Assembly (NCBI GenBank): GCA_946186375.1
Contig: CAMHMZ010000001.1
Location: 124,001 to 188,000, forward strand
Source: an uncultured Clostridia bacterium
GTDB lineage: Bacteria; Bacillota; Clostridia; Oscillospirales; Oscillospiraceae
Reading direction: 5' to 3'
Length of the DNA stretch: 64,000 nucleotides
The position numbers were made by a program, and so were the translations under genes. The notes beneath the pieces were generated by a model that was given only the letters and a program-made list of their open reading frames with translations, had not been told where the DNA came from and did not search any database. Positions 44,206 to 53,188 of the stretch are shown here, one piece after another. Every line of letters starts with the position of its first letter. Position 1 is the first letter of the stretch.

Positions 44206-44234
44206 TTGACAACGCGAGAAAGTGAAAGTAATAA
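44206..44234 (+). promoter_or_regulatory. Promoter of the third dipeptidase
   Basis: TTGACA, 17 nt, TAATAA preceded by G. The -10 region AGTGAAAGTAATAAAAAA is identical to that at 46130. Confidence 0.75.
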
Positions 44235-44285
44235 AAAACAGCACGATATGGGCATCAAGCGATAAGAAAAAAAGGAGGGAGAAAG

Positions 44286-45983
44286 ATGAAAAAGACGTTA
44301 TGTTTTCTTATGAGTTTGGTGATGACGTTTTCCTTGTTCATTGTTCCTTTTTCTGGAGCAGCCTCGGCGAATGAAATGGATGGGGAAGAGAACGGCATTC
44401 AAATGGTCGACAATGCGTCGGCACTCAATGCGCCGGTAATGAAATCTTTATCTGTTGATAAAGATTCCGGAGACATGATCGTATCTTGGAAGGCAGTAAC
44501 TGGTCTCAAGAGCGGCGACGTATATCGCGTGTATAAGCGAGTGGGCAGCAACTCATTCAAAAAGCTTGCGGACACGAAGGACACAAGCATAACGGATGAC
44601 GTGTTAAGCAACGGGAAAGAATACGCCTACAAGGTGAGAGTGGTCGCAAAAGATGGCCGTTTTAAGAGCCCGTTTTCGGAAATCAAGACACTGAAATATG
44701 CTCCCGCACCATATATGAGCCAGTTGATTATGATTCAGGGCGATGGCGGCCGCAAAATAGCGTCTGGGGTAAAAAAGACGGATGACGGTTATATTGCGAA
44801 CAGGAAAGCTGCTGCAGAAACAGCAACGGTGAAAGTTCAGTGGTACCCTGTTGACGGTGTAAGTTATTATTCTGTGTATCGCCGTGAAGGTACGAAAGCG
44901 TGGCAAAGGATCGTTGAAAAGACGAAGAAGCTGTCTGTGACAGATAAACCGGATGGATATCCTGACACCAAAAAGTATGATTACGCTGTTCGCTGCCTGG
45001 ATGAAGACGGGACGCCGATCAGTAAGCTGAGTGTAAGTGCAAATAAGACGAGGATCTTTACCTGCATCGCTGTAAAATCTTCAAAGTGCTATGAATCCGC
45101 AAAAACAAGCAGTGCAAAACTCTGCGACTTTGCCGGAGGCGACAAGGTGACGGTGATTGGCAAAACGGGTGATTTTTACAAGGTTATGACGCCGTCGGGG
45201 AAAGCTGGCTACATGCTCAAGTCAGCGCTTAGTGAAACCGGTAAGGTTGTTGGCGGTCAAAACCAACGTGGAGATGACGAGAAGTTTGTGGCATACGATC
45301 TTAGAGCGTATCTGCCAGATGCCGAATTCAGCATTACGTTCGCAAACGCCTCAGCTGAACACAATCCGACAGGAAAAGCATTGTACAAAGCCGTGCCGAT
45401 TCTCGAGGAGGGGACTGCCAAAAAGCTTAAAAAGGCCTGCGAGCAGTTCGAAAAAGACGGATACAGAGTAAAGATCTATGAAGCGTATCGTCCGTCTGGC
45501 GCACAAGAAGCGCTTTACAGTGCAGTAAAAGACCCGTCATTAGTTGCACCGCCTGTTTCGTATGGTGGGTCAGGATCTTACCACCAGCTTGGAATTGCTA
45601 TCGACATGTCTATCATTGATAAGAGCACAGGCGAAGAAATACGTATGCCTTCCGCGATGCACGAATTCGACAAGAACCAAAAGGGCATCATTGGCTACGG
45701 ACACGTGTCTTCAGCACAGCCAAAGTCTTGGTTTTACACAAGATACCACCTGTGCGCGTTAAACAGTGCGTGGGATAGTCAACTAAAAGCTAATGTGAAC
45801 TACATGGCTTCGGTTATGGCTGACAATGGTTTTGAGTTACTGCAAACCGAATGGTGGCATTTCCAAAACACAGTGAACAACCAATACAGCGGTAGCGTGT
45901 CAACAAACAAGCTTCAGAATCCAGTGAGTTCCGTGTATGATATCATGCTGAACAAACTGGAATACGCGCCAAACGCATATTAA
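44286..45983 (+). CDS. Secreted VanX-like dipeptidase with Fn3 and SH3 domains
   Basis: 565 residues, AAAGGAGGGAG before the ATG, signal peptide ending in the PFSGAASA region. It has the same architecture as the protein at 22000: two Fn3-like domains (GDMIVSWKAVTGLKSGDVYR, ATVKVQWYPVDG), an SH3b-like domain (FTCIAVKSSKCYES) and an M15D domain with YDLRAYLPDAEF, YEAYRPSGAQ, SYHQLGIAIDMSI and EWWHFQ. The zinc and catalytic residues are intact. It is about 65 residues longer through a spacer before the second Fn3 domain. Third copy in the window. Confidence 0.9.
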   Translation: MKKTLCFLMSLVMTFSLFIVPFSGAASANEMDGEENGIQMVDNASALNAPVMKSLSVDKDSGDMIVSWKAVTGLKSGDVYRVYKRVGSNSFKKLADTKDTSITDDVLSNGKEYAYKVRVVAKDGRFKSPFSEIKTLKYAPAPYMSQLIMIQGDGGRKIASGVKKTDDGYIANRKAAAETATVKVQWYPVDGVSYYSVYRREGTKAWQRIVEKTKKLSVTDKPDGYPDTKKYDYAVRCLDEDGTPISKLSVSANKTRIFTCIAVKSSKCYESAKTSSAKLCDFAGGDKVTVIGKTGDFYKVMTPSGKAGYMLKSALSETGKVVGGQNQRGDDEKFVAYDLRAYLPDAEFSITFANASAEHNPTGKALYKAVPILEEGTAKKLKKACEQFEKDGYRVKIYEAYRPSGAQEALYSAVKDPSLVAPPVSYGGSGSYHQLGIAIDMSIIDKSTGEEIRMPSAMHEFDKNQKGIIGYGHVSSAQPKSWFYTRYHLCALNSAWDSQLKANVNYMASVMADNGFELLQTEWWHFQNTVNNQYSGSVSTNKLQNPVSSVYDIMLNKLEYAPNAY

Positions 45984-45998
45984 CATCAATTATTGTTG

Positions 45999-46040
45999 GA
46001 AAGGAAACACAGCACGCAATAGCGCACTGTGTTTCCTTTC
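45999..46040 (+). terminator. Terminator of the third dipeptidase
   Basis: GAAAGGAAACACAG / CTGTGTTTCCTTTC, a perfect 14-bp stem. Confidence 0.75.
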
Positions 46041-46113
46041 TGTTCAGTTCAGACGTAGTTTAATATGGCAGATTGCGATGCGCTTGATTGGCGCCCTAAT
46101 AGATTTTGGCAAA

Positions 46114-46142
46114 TTGACAATGACTGATAGTGAAAGTAATAA
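46114..46142 (+). promoter_or_regulatory. Promoter of the Ig/Fn3 protein
   Basis: TTGACA, 17 nt, TAATAA preceded by G; sequence around the -10 matches that at 44206-44240. Confidence 0.75.
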
Positions 46143-46194
46143 AAAATAGCAACAAATGAAATGTTGTAAATTTATACAAGGAGATGAATCAAAA

Positions 46195-47136
46195 ATGAAA
46201 AGAATCATCAGCATGCTTTTGTGCATGATCCTTCTGGTTTCCATGGCCGTTCCGGCAATGGCCGCGGTTTCGAAGAAGCCTGCAATCGTTGAACAGCCTC
46301 AGAATATGTCCGTGGTTGCCGGGAAAGAATTCAAGGTTGCTGTCAAAGCTTCCGGAAACGATCTCACTTATCAATGGCAGGTCATGAAAGACGGAACGTC
46401 AAAGTGGGTGAATCTCGCTGGAAAGGCAGCTAAGACAGCGACATACGCAGGCGCTTTTGGAAGTGCCTATGATGGCGCGAAGATGCGCTGCGTGATCAAA
46501 AACAGCGCCGGGAAATGCACTTCCAACGCCATTCAGATCAGAGTATATGCGCTCGAGGCGCCAAAGGTACAGTCGCTGTCCAGAAACGCCAGCAACGTGA
46601 CGATCAAGTGGACGGGCGTACAGCTTATCAACAACACAACCGGTGAAAAGTCAATGTTTGCTGTATACCGCAAAGTCAGCGGTGGAAAATGGGCAAAAAT
46701 CGGTGAGACTGATTCTTTGTCTTTTGTAGACAAGAAGGCGGCATCTGGGACGAAGTACTTCTATGCTGTGAAGGCTATTTCTAAAGATGAAAAAGCGCTT
46801 AGCGTTATGAGCGCGAGCAAGAGTATCATGTTTATTGCTGCTCCTCAGATCAAGAAAATCGAGCTCTCTCCGCTAAAGAACGCGCCAAAGGCTCTGGAAA
46901 TCACCTGGAGTGCTGTAGAAGGAGCAGAAAAGTATGAGGTTCAGAAGAAGAACGATGCGGGAAAATGGGTCAGCATTGGAAAAACGACCAAAACAAGTTT
47001 CCATGACACAAGCAAAGATGTCGTCATTGGCGAGTCCTACTCATACCGTGTTCGTTGCGTGTCAGCGGACGGGAAAACTGTGATGAGTGCGAACAGCGCT
47101 GTCAGGGCGATGCAGTGGTTTCTGGTGAAGAACTAA
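46195..47136 (+). CDS. Secreted Ig-like/Fn3 protein
   Basis: 313 residues from ATG 46195 (AAGGAGATG upstream). Signal peptide ends VSMAVPAMA. One Ig-like domain (PQNMSVVAGKEFKVAVKASG, LTYQWQVMKDG) is followed by two Fn3-like domains (NVTIKWTGVQ, KALEITWSAVEGAEKYEVQK). No catalytic domain and no anchor are seen. Probably a secreted binding protein or a truncated partner of the dipeptidase family, whose promoter it shares. Confidence 0.75.
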   Translation: MKRIISMLLCMILLVSMAVPAMAAVSKKPAIVEQPQNMSVVAGKEFKVAVKASGNDLTYQWQVMKDGTSKWVNLAGKAAKTATYAGAFGSAYDGAKMRCVIKNSAGKCTSNAIQIRVYALEAPKVQSLSRNASNVTIKWTGVQLINNTTGEKSMFAVYRKVSGGKWAKIGETDSLSFVDKKAASGTKYFYAVKAISKDEKALSVMSASKSIMFIAAPQIKKIELSPLKNAPKALEITWSAVEGAEKYEVQKKNDAGKWVSIGKTTKTSFHDTSKDVVIGESYSYRVRCVSADGKTVMSANSAVRAMQWFLVKN

Positions 47137-47153
47137 ACTGGAGGCGTTGAATC

Positions 47154-47582
47154 ATGGCAAAACGGATAATTAGTTTGCTGCTGTGCCTGGTAATGGCTGT
47201 ATCGGTATTTGCGCCGGCATACGCCATTGATGATGCAGCAGAAACGCATCTATCCAAAGATCCGTTTGACGGATACAACGTGCTCGGATCCGTTCCCGCT
47301 AAAAAGCAAGGAACAATTAAGACATATACTTTCAAAGCCGCGAATGGTTCGGCTGCGCAGGCAGGCTTATATCTGCCATACAACTATGACGCGAATGATA
47401 AAAACACGGTATACGATGTGCTGATTTATTTACAAGGGAAAGAACCGAACAATCAGATCACACCACTTAATCTATTTCAAAGAAGCAAAGGCAAGCATGT
47501 GCTTGACTATGCCATTTACAAAGGCGTAATCAAGCCGCTTATCGTTTTCAGCGTGCCGGAGCATATAGTTGCTGGAAAATAA
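47154..47582 (+). pseudogene. Truncated esterase-like secreted protein
   Basis: 142 residues. It has GGAGGCG before the ATG, a signal peptide ending FAPAYA, and only the first half of the esterase-like domain found at 30711, 33454 and 47605: AGLYLPYNYDANDKNTVYDV, then VLDYAIYKGVIKPLIVFSVP and a stop just where homologues continue toward the nucleophile elbow. Neither catalytic Ser nor His is present. Likely a decaying duplicate, although a secreted fragment could still be made. Confidence 0.6.
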
Positions 47583-47604
47583 TGCATACGAAGAGGAAAG
47601 AAAA

Positions 47605-49173
47605 ATGAAAAAGCTACTTAGTTTGATATGCTCGGTGCTGATGACAATTTCGCTTTTCGTATCGTTGTCAATAGCGAATGCGGCATCGCAAGCGAATGCG
47701 ACTGTGCCGATCCAGTTGAAATCAAGCAGCACGGCCGTAGATACGAGCCAATCGGAATACTCACTCAAAGGTGCAGTATTCACATTTTACGCAGACCAGA
47801 ACAAAAAGACCGTTCTCGGGACTGCAAAAACGGATGCGTCAGGAGTAGCGTCGTTTAGCAAGAACCTCAAATATCCTACAGCTTCCGAAAAGACGAAGGC
47901 GATCTATATGGAAGAGACAAAAGCACCGAATCACTACGTGCGCGATTCAGGTCTCCACAAGATCACCCTAAAAAGCGACAAGGGCTTGGTGTTTGATGGG
48001 AAGACGGTGAAAAATGGCGCGCGTATATCAGTCTGTAATACTCCGATGCGCAGAATTGTGATCAGCTTGACAACCGAAAATCCGGTTGGATGGAGTGCAC
48101 GAAATGGTCTTAAAGCGAGTATCTATCAAGACAAAAATAGGACAAAGCTTTTAGAAAGCATTACGACAGATAGCAACGGAAAAGCGCAAACGAAGAAATA
48201 TTACACGCAAGGCACATATTATCTCACGATAGATAAGTGCCCTGATAATGTAAAGCCGGAATATAAGAAGTACAAAATCAATGTGACAAAGGACGGTTTT
48301 TCACAGAACGGCAAATGCAATCCGCGTTATTTCTTCATTGAATACACGTCGCAGCCGATCTTCTTGAACTCAGGCCTTCCTAAGGACTTTGTGGCCGGAG
48401 AATCATCTGCTGGTAAGGTAACTTTCCACGATGTTGGAAAGGGAATGTATGTGTATACGCCGTACGGATATAACAAAAACACAAAATATAATGTCATCAT
48501 AATGGCTCATGGCCAGGGTGGGCATGCGAGAGAATTCATGGACACAAAGTCGAAACATGATGTGGTAGTGAATGGCGCCGTTCAAAAAGTTGCGATCCCG
48601 CAGATTTGGGATTACATGATAGAAAAGAAGCTTATGAATCCGCTGATCGTGGTCGGCTATGAGTACCCTCTCGTGCAATACAATACTGCGAATCTGGATA
48701 CCCACGCAAAATACATCAAAGAAACGATACTGCCGTATGTCATCAAGAATTACTCAACATATGCCAGTTCCAGCTCTCCTGCTGCGATAAGAAAAGCGCG
48801 TGACCACTTTGCTATGGGTGGTTTTAGTCTCGGCTCCATGTACACGTTCAGTGTTGGTATGGAACGGTTGCTTCCGTACTTCAGCAGCTTCGTGGGACTT
48901 TCCGGAGTGCAGCAAAGCGGAAACGTAGTGAAAGCTTTGAAGTCCGACGAATACAAAGATTATGACATCAACTATATGTGCATTTATGCCGGCACGAGTG
49001 ATGCCGGAAGAAGAGGCTGCAGCAATGGATTCAATGAGTTCGTAAAGACAAACAAGTTGACCAAAAATCAGAACGCGTTTTATATTGAGGCTGAAAAGGG
49101 CGGGCACAATTGGCAAAACTGGAGCACAGGTGTCTTCGACACGATGCAGCGTCTTTTTGCTGGCCAAGATTAA
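47605..49173 (+). CDS. Secreted CnaB/esterase protein (intact catalytic motif)
   Basis: 522 residues from ATG 47605 (GAGGAAAG upstream). Signal peptide ends SLSIANA. Two CnaB-like domains (YSLKGAVFTFYADQNKKT, LKASIYQDKNRT) precede an alpha/beta-hydrolase esterase domain: YVYTPYGYNKNTKYNVIIMA, HGQGGHAREFM, IWDYMIEKKLMNPLIV, the nucleophile elbow AMGGFSLGSMYTF, and a late GGHNWQNWSTG with the catalytic His. It resembles feruloyl/acetyl xylan esterases. The domain order is reversed relative to the giant adhesin. It is the best candidate in the cluster for an active enzyme. Confidence 0.82.
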   Translation: MKKLLSLICSVLMTISLFVSLSIANAASQANATVPIQLKSSSTAVDTSQSEYSLKGAVFTFYADQNKKTVLGTAKTDASGVASFSKNLKYPTASEKTKAIYMEETKAPNHYVRDSGLHKITLKSDKGLVFDGKTVKNGARISVCNTPMRRIVISLTTENPVGWSARNGLKASIYQDKNRTKLLESITTDSNGKAQTKKYYTQGTYYLTIDKCPDNVKPEYKKYKINVTKDGFSQNGKCNPRYFFIEYTSQPIFLNSGLPKDFVAGESSAGKVTFHDVGKGMYVYTPYGYNKNTKYNVIIMAHGQGGHAREFMDTKSKHDVVVNGAVQKVAIPQIWDYMIEKKLMNPLIVVGYEYPLVQYNTANLDTHAKYIKETILPYVIKNYSTYASSSSPAAIRKARDHFAMGGFSLGSMYTFSVGMERLLPYFSSFVGLSGVQQSGNVVKALKSDEYKDYDINYMCIYAGTSDAGRRGCSNGFNEFVKTNKLTKNQNAFYIEAEKGGHNWQNWSTGVFDTMQRLFAGQD

Positions 49174-49198
49174 CAAAGTTATACCATGGAAAAAGCCG

Positions 49199-49899
49199 CG
49201 GGTGTACCGCGGCTATGCCTATGACAGCGAGACAGAGCTGTATTACCTTAAGAGCCGCTACTACGATCCCAAACTGAGGCGCTTCCTCTCGTCAGACAGC
49301 TATGCTCAGACCTACGAGAGCGCTGTTGGGGCCGACATGTTCGCGTATTGCCTCAACAATCCTTGCAATTATATTGATTCAAATGGTAATATGGCCGGGA
49401 GAACCGAGACTTATGTTTGTGCAGACTACTCGAAAGTGTTCAAGCTTTTTGACAGTATAGAAGACGCTGCTCGTAGTTTTGGAAAACAGTATTATCAAAA
49501 AGCAATGTATGAACGGAAGGCGCAGAAATAATAGCAACTCTCCATGGAGGTGAAATCAAGTATTATTTATCTAGCACTGTCTCCGGCAGCAATACGGAAG
49601 TCAATCTCGGAACTGGGTCTCTGCCAACAGGTTTTGCTGGCAGTGTTCATATTCATGTTCTTGGGAATGCGAATGATGGGGAACACTTTTCTAAACCAGA
49701 TGCGAAATTGATTAAACAGATATTCGCTGACGATCCAACTGCCCCATTTGAATTTTACCTGATTCTCCCCAATCGCGTAATTCTAGGTTATGGTTTTTTA
49801 GATGATGGCACATATGGCGAGACTCCTGTCGGAAACCTCATCGGCGCGGTTTTGGGAGGTGGACACATAGATTACAACAAAACGGTTACCATGTATTGA
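49199..49899 (+). pseudogene. Rhs C-terminal core and frameshifted DUF4329-like toxin tip
   Basis: Starting abruptly after the esterase stop, the reading frame gives VYRGYAYDSETELYYLKSRY, then LRRFLSSDSYAQ and FAYCLNNPCNYIDSNGN, the end of the Rhs core. The tip follows: FDSIEDAARSFGKQYYQKAM, stopping at 49531. In the -1 frame the protein resumes IIATLHGGEIKYYLSS, SVHIHVLGNANDGEHFSKPD and EFYLILPNRVILGYGF to 49899, a DUF4329-like toxin pattern (HxH then FSxxD). The frameshift lies near 49525. No start codon or ribosome binding site belongs to this fragment, so it is a broken or silent Rhs tip cassette. Confidence 0.7.
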
Positions 49900-49917
49900 T
49901 CAGGGAGGTGATCCTGT

Positions 49918-50952
49918 TTGCAAAACCATTTCCTCAAGTTGATTCTGACATTCATAACGATCTTAATGATAACGTCTCCTGTGACGCTATACACTGATAC
50001 ACCATTAAAGGCACCCGATGAAGATTTGGAAATTGATACCGTTCTTCCTTATGTTGAATTTCCGCCTTGGCCATCTGACTTGATCTATAAAGAATGGCAA
50101 ATACCAACAGAAACAAAAGTTTGCGGCGATCTCCAGTTGCAGGAAAATGATGGTCACGCAATTACTACTATAGAAGGAATATCTGATTTGGCCTATAAAA
50201 TCGCGCCCATGTTGAGTGATTTGATCGAGGACTCCCCGCCAGAGTGGTTCCCGATGTACGCCACGCTGTATGATTACAGCGTGTGGCTCGTGCGGTATAT
50301 GGACAGGCTTGAGTACGCTGAAAAGATTGAAAGCGAAATCTACATATCAAACGATCTGCTCACTCTTCCCGATTATGTAACTTTAGTTTATATATCCGCC
50401 TGCGACGGGCACATCATTGATGTAACGGATCGATTCGGAAACAGTATTTGTGTGCAAGCCACGTATTTGTCGAGAGAACCTGGCTCGATTCCTCCTCCCT
50501 ATCCCACATTAACCCGCATGGTTCAAAAAGGAGACTCTCTGTTAGAAGAATTGAACAGGTATGATAAAACCTTCCCGGAATATAGCGTAGGAATTGAAAT
50601 AGACGCTTTTTTTGAGGACGAGGCGCTTCAAACGCAATGTCTCTCGTATGTGACCGAGCATACACTTTCTACCCCTGACGACATTTGCAAATATTCCATG
50701 GTGATAGATGCCGCTCTGAAGAGCACCGGTCACCTTGAGGAAAAATGGAAGCCCACGGTACAGGTTATTTATTCGGATGGATATGCTATGACAACGTTTT
50801 GCCAGCTGTCAAACAGACCCGCGCTTCGTGGAGAGCGCTATCAAATTTATTTTTCTCTGGATGATGGGCACATCATTGCGATTCGACACATCAGAAACGG
50901 ATGGCAATGGGACGATGGAACCGAGGACGCTGTTGTGCACTGTATATTGTGA
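49918..50952 (+). CDS. Exported protein, candidate immunity to the Rhs tip
   Basis: 344 residues. The TTG start is supported by CAGGGAGGTGATC, nearly the full anti-16S sequence, just ahead. A hydrophobic N-terminus (FLKLILTFITILMITSP) looks like a signal peptide or anchor. The rest is acidic, with no recognised domain; a repeated DGHIID/DGHIIA motif occurs near residues 162 and 320. Its place directly after the toxin tip is where Rhs immunity genes are normally found, so an immunity role is inferred. It could also be an unrelated envelope protein. Confidence 0.5.
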   Translation: MQNHFLKLILTFITILMITSPVTLYTDTPLKAPDEDLEIDTVLPYVEFPPWPSDLIYKEWQIPTETKVCGDLQLQENDGHAITTIEGISDLAYKIAPMLSDLIEDSPPEWFPMYATLYDYSVWLVRYMDRLEYAEKIESEIYISNDLLTLPDYVTLVYISACDGHIIDVTDRFGNSICVQATYLSREPGSIPPPYPTLTRMVQKGDSLLEELNRYDKTFPEYSVGIEIDAFFEDEALQTQCLSYVTEHTLSTPDDICKYSMVIDAALKSTGHLEEKWKPTVQVIYSDGYAMTTFCQLSNRPALRGERYQIYFSLDDGHIIAIRHIRNGWQWDDGTEDAVVHCIL

Positions 50953-50997
50953 AGGATTCGGCGACGGGACTTTTGTCCTTACCCTTATCTTTTATAC

Positions 50998-51455
50998 CAC
51001 CACCTATGAGTATGACGCCCGGAACCAACGGGCTTTGATGGCGCATCCTATACCTGGCAGGGCGGGCATCAGCTGGTCAAAACCGTGAAGGACGGCACGA
51101 CGGTTACCTATACCTACAACGACGCGGGGTTGCGCACCCAGAAGAATGTGGGCAGCGACACCTATACTTACTATTACCGCGGCGGGAAGCTGATTGCGGA
51201 GATCGGACCGGACTTTACGCTGTATTTCCACTATAACAAGGCCGGGGAACCGGTCGGCGTCACACGGCGAAACAGCACCACGAACGCCAACTTCGCCTAC
51301 ATCAAGAACCAGCAGGGCGATATCTTGGGCCTCCTGAACAACAACGGCGACGTTGTCGCGGCCTATACCTATGACGCCTGGGGTAAGCCTCTAAGTATCG
51401 GCCCCAGCTCGTCCCTCATCGCGACGCACCCCCCCCTGCGCTACGCACGCGGCTT
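50998..51455 (+). pseudogene. Rhs core fragment, frameshifted and truncated
   Basis: YD-repeat sequence without a start codon. It begins TTYEYDARNQ in one frame and changes frame within about 15 bases to GFDGASYTWQGGHQLVKTVK, then TVTYTYNDAGLRTQKN, LYFHYNKAGEPVGVTR, QGDILGLLNNNGDVVAAYTY and YDAWGKPLSIG, the part of an Rhs core that normally leads into NPLRYRGY. It ends at LRYARG where the intact core would continue, and the promoter of the HEPN gene follows. It would lie just upstream of the fragment at 49199 in an intact gene, so the pieces are now in reversed order. Confidence 0.75.
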
Positions 51456-51488
51456 TTGTTCGTGCAAAGGTACGTTTTTGCTTTGGTG

Positions 51489-51517
51489 CTGACAGAATCA
51501 GATTCCGCAAGTAATAA
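51489..51517 (+). promoter_or_regulatory. Promoter of the HEPN-type gene
   Basis: CTGACA, 17 nt, TAATAA preceded by G, starting right where the Rhs fragment ends. Confidence 0.65.
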
Positions 51518-51583
51518 ACAAATGATAATCACATTTTTGTCGATATTGCGGGAGGTGGTTTTATCAAAGGGCTTAGGGCAAGG

Positions 51584-52957
51584 GTGTTACGGCACATCAT
51601 TAGCCGTGAATTTGAGAAAATGTTCGGACAGAATTGGTGGAAAGAAGAGCTGCTGCCACACATGCGTGATGCTTCCATGAAACGTGCCGATGCTTCCGGA
51701 GAAAAATACGCGGTGGCGCTCAAAAAATACGGAAGAGCAATTAATTTTGATGATCTGGACACAACGGTATGCTGTTCGATCATTCTGTATGATTCTTACT
51801 ACAAATTTGGGAACAAAGCTGTTCCTTTTACGAATTACGAAATAGGCTTGACGCGGCAGTTGCACGCGCTAAGAAACAAGATGAGCCATGATGAGTCTTC
51901 TGAAGATTTATCAGACGAGTCAGAAAGAAAAACCTTGCGGTTATTGTACGGCGCTGTTTCTGATTTGGATCTCGTGGAAAACGAGCCGGATTTGGCGCGA
52001 GACATACTCTCCGCGTATTCGAATTTCTTTGCCGGTGCAGATTTAAGTCTGGATCAAAAAACGTTCCTGGATGATTCTGAGCGCTTTGAGCGGGCAGAGG
52101 ACTTATACAAATGGGAAGCAGAGAAAGCTTTACCGCTATATAAGGGACTGGCTGACAATGGCTTCCTGGCAGCACAAAAAAGGCTTCTTGAGATCTATAC
52201 GCATACTGTTCGTTTCTTCGACTTAAATGAGGCTGCGAAGATCGCCGACCGTTTCAAAACGATATGTTCAGAAGGAGAGAGGGAAAAGATTCATTATCTA
52301 AATATGCTGATGCCGCATGCCATATGGGGCACTCCGGAAGTAGTCGATTTGTTTTTGCGGGAGTTGAAGGCTGGTTCTCTCGTTCAAAATGGAGAGCTCG
52401 AACAGTATCTTACGTGGATCCGTTCTGTGTTCCCATATGGGATGCTATCGCTTTTGGAAGAAGGGGACGCGTTTGCTGCAGAAGCGGCAAAGAAAGTCCC
52501 AAACTTACAGTCGTTGAGCAGAATACCCGAATCAGATTTGTGTAGAGAAAAAGCGTTCAAGCGTTTTCTCGTTCAATGCGCGAGTGACAAATCGTTCAAA
52601 CGTGCGAACGCAGAACGCGCCTTGACAAATATTGCTCTGACGCCGGGTGGTAGGACCCTTGCTCGTCATTTTGCTGCGCTGGACAACACGTTCGGTGGGA
52701 AAAGCGCAACTGAATGGTCATCTATTGCTGGCCTGGGGCAAGCCGCACCCACACCCAAAAGCAGCCAAGATTCGGGTTTCAACAATGGTAATGAAGAAAT
52801 GCCGATCAATAACATAGCGAACGCCGGCAGAGACGATGTTTCCGCCTATAAAGCCGAAACGGAAGCATTAAGGCGACAGTTGCGTCTCATGAAATATTTG
52901 GCGATTGCTGAAGGCGTTGCATTGGCAGCGCTTAGCATAGCGGCAATCGTTCATTAG
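51584..52957 (+). CDS. HEPN-domain protein (Swt1-like) with C-terminal membrane helix
   Basis: 457 residues from GTG 51584. The N-terminal 110 residues fit a Swt1-type HEPN domain: MFGQNWWKEELLP, a helix with FTNYEIGLTRQLHALRNKMS and the RX4H motif R97-NKMS-H102 expected for HEPN ribonucleases. A middle helical region of TPR-like character follows (LYKGLADNGFLAAQKRLLEI), and a final membrane helix (AIAEGVALAALSIAAIV). The best ribosome binding site, GGGAGGTGG at 51550, points to a codon ATC at 51563 in the same frame, so the real start may be upstream and non-standard. RNase activity is inferred. Rhs pieces and a CRISPR locus flank it. Confidence 0.6.
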   Translation: MLRHIISREFEKMFGQNWWKEELLPHMRDASMKRADASGEKYAVALKKYGRAINFDDLDTTVCCSIILYDSYYKFGNKAVPFTNYEIGLTRQLHALRNKMSHDESSEDLSDESERKTLRLLYGAVSDLDLVENEPDLARDILSAYSNFFAGADLSLDQKTFLDDSERFERAEDLYKWEAEKALPLYKGLADNGFLAAQKRLLEIYTHTVRFFDLNEAAKIADRFKTICSEGEREKIHYLNMLMPHAIWGTPEVVDLFLRELKAGSLVQNGELEQYLTWIRSVFPYGMLSLLEEGDAFAAEAAKKVPNLQSLSRIPESDLCREKAFKRFLVQCASDKSFKRANAERALTNIALTPGGRTLARHFAALDNTFGGKSATEWSSIAGLGQAAPTPKSSQDSGFNNGNEEMPINNIANAGRDDVSAYKAETEALRRQLRLMKYLAIAEGVALAALSIAAIVH

Positions 52958-52960
52958 GGG

Positions 52961-52989
52961 AGTGCGAAGCTTTTTCGCACTTCTTTTTT
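52961..52989 (+). terminator. Terminator of the HEPN-type gene
   Basis: AGTGCGAA / TTCGCACTTCTTTTTT stem-loop directly after the stop codon. Confidence 0.85.
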
Positions 52990-53188
52990 GCCATAGTCAC
53001 AGTAAAAATGATGACATTCTTCCGAGATGGCGTAAAACATGTATAACAAAATAGAAGATTCCGACACCGACGGCAATAAGCCGTTTGGTGTCGTTCATCA
53101 TATTTGGACGAACTGCATCGCGCCTCACAGCAGGGGTGGTGCAGACATAGAGAGGTTCGGCCTGTTTGTCGGCCGGAAAGGAGAAATA

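Noticed and set aside
42312-44225. Plus-strand ORFs of 134 and 198 residues
   Set aside because: Antisense to the leucine-rich-repeat/Fn3 gene, and the second crosses its promoter.
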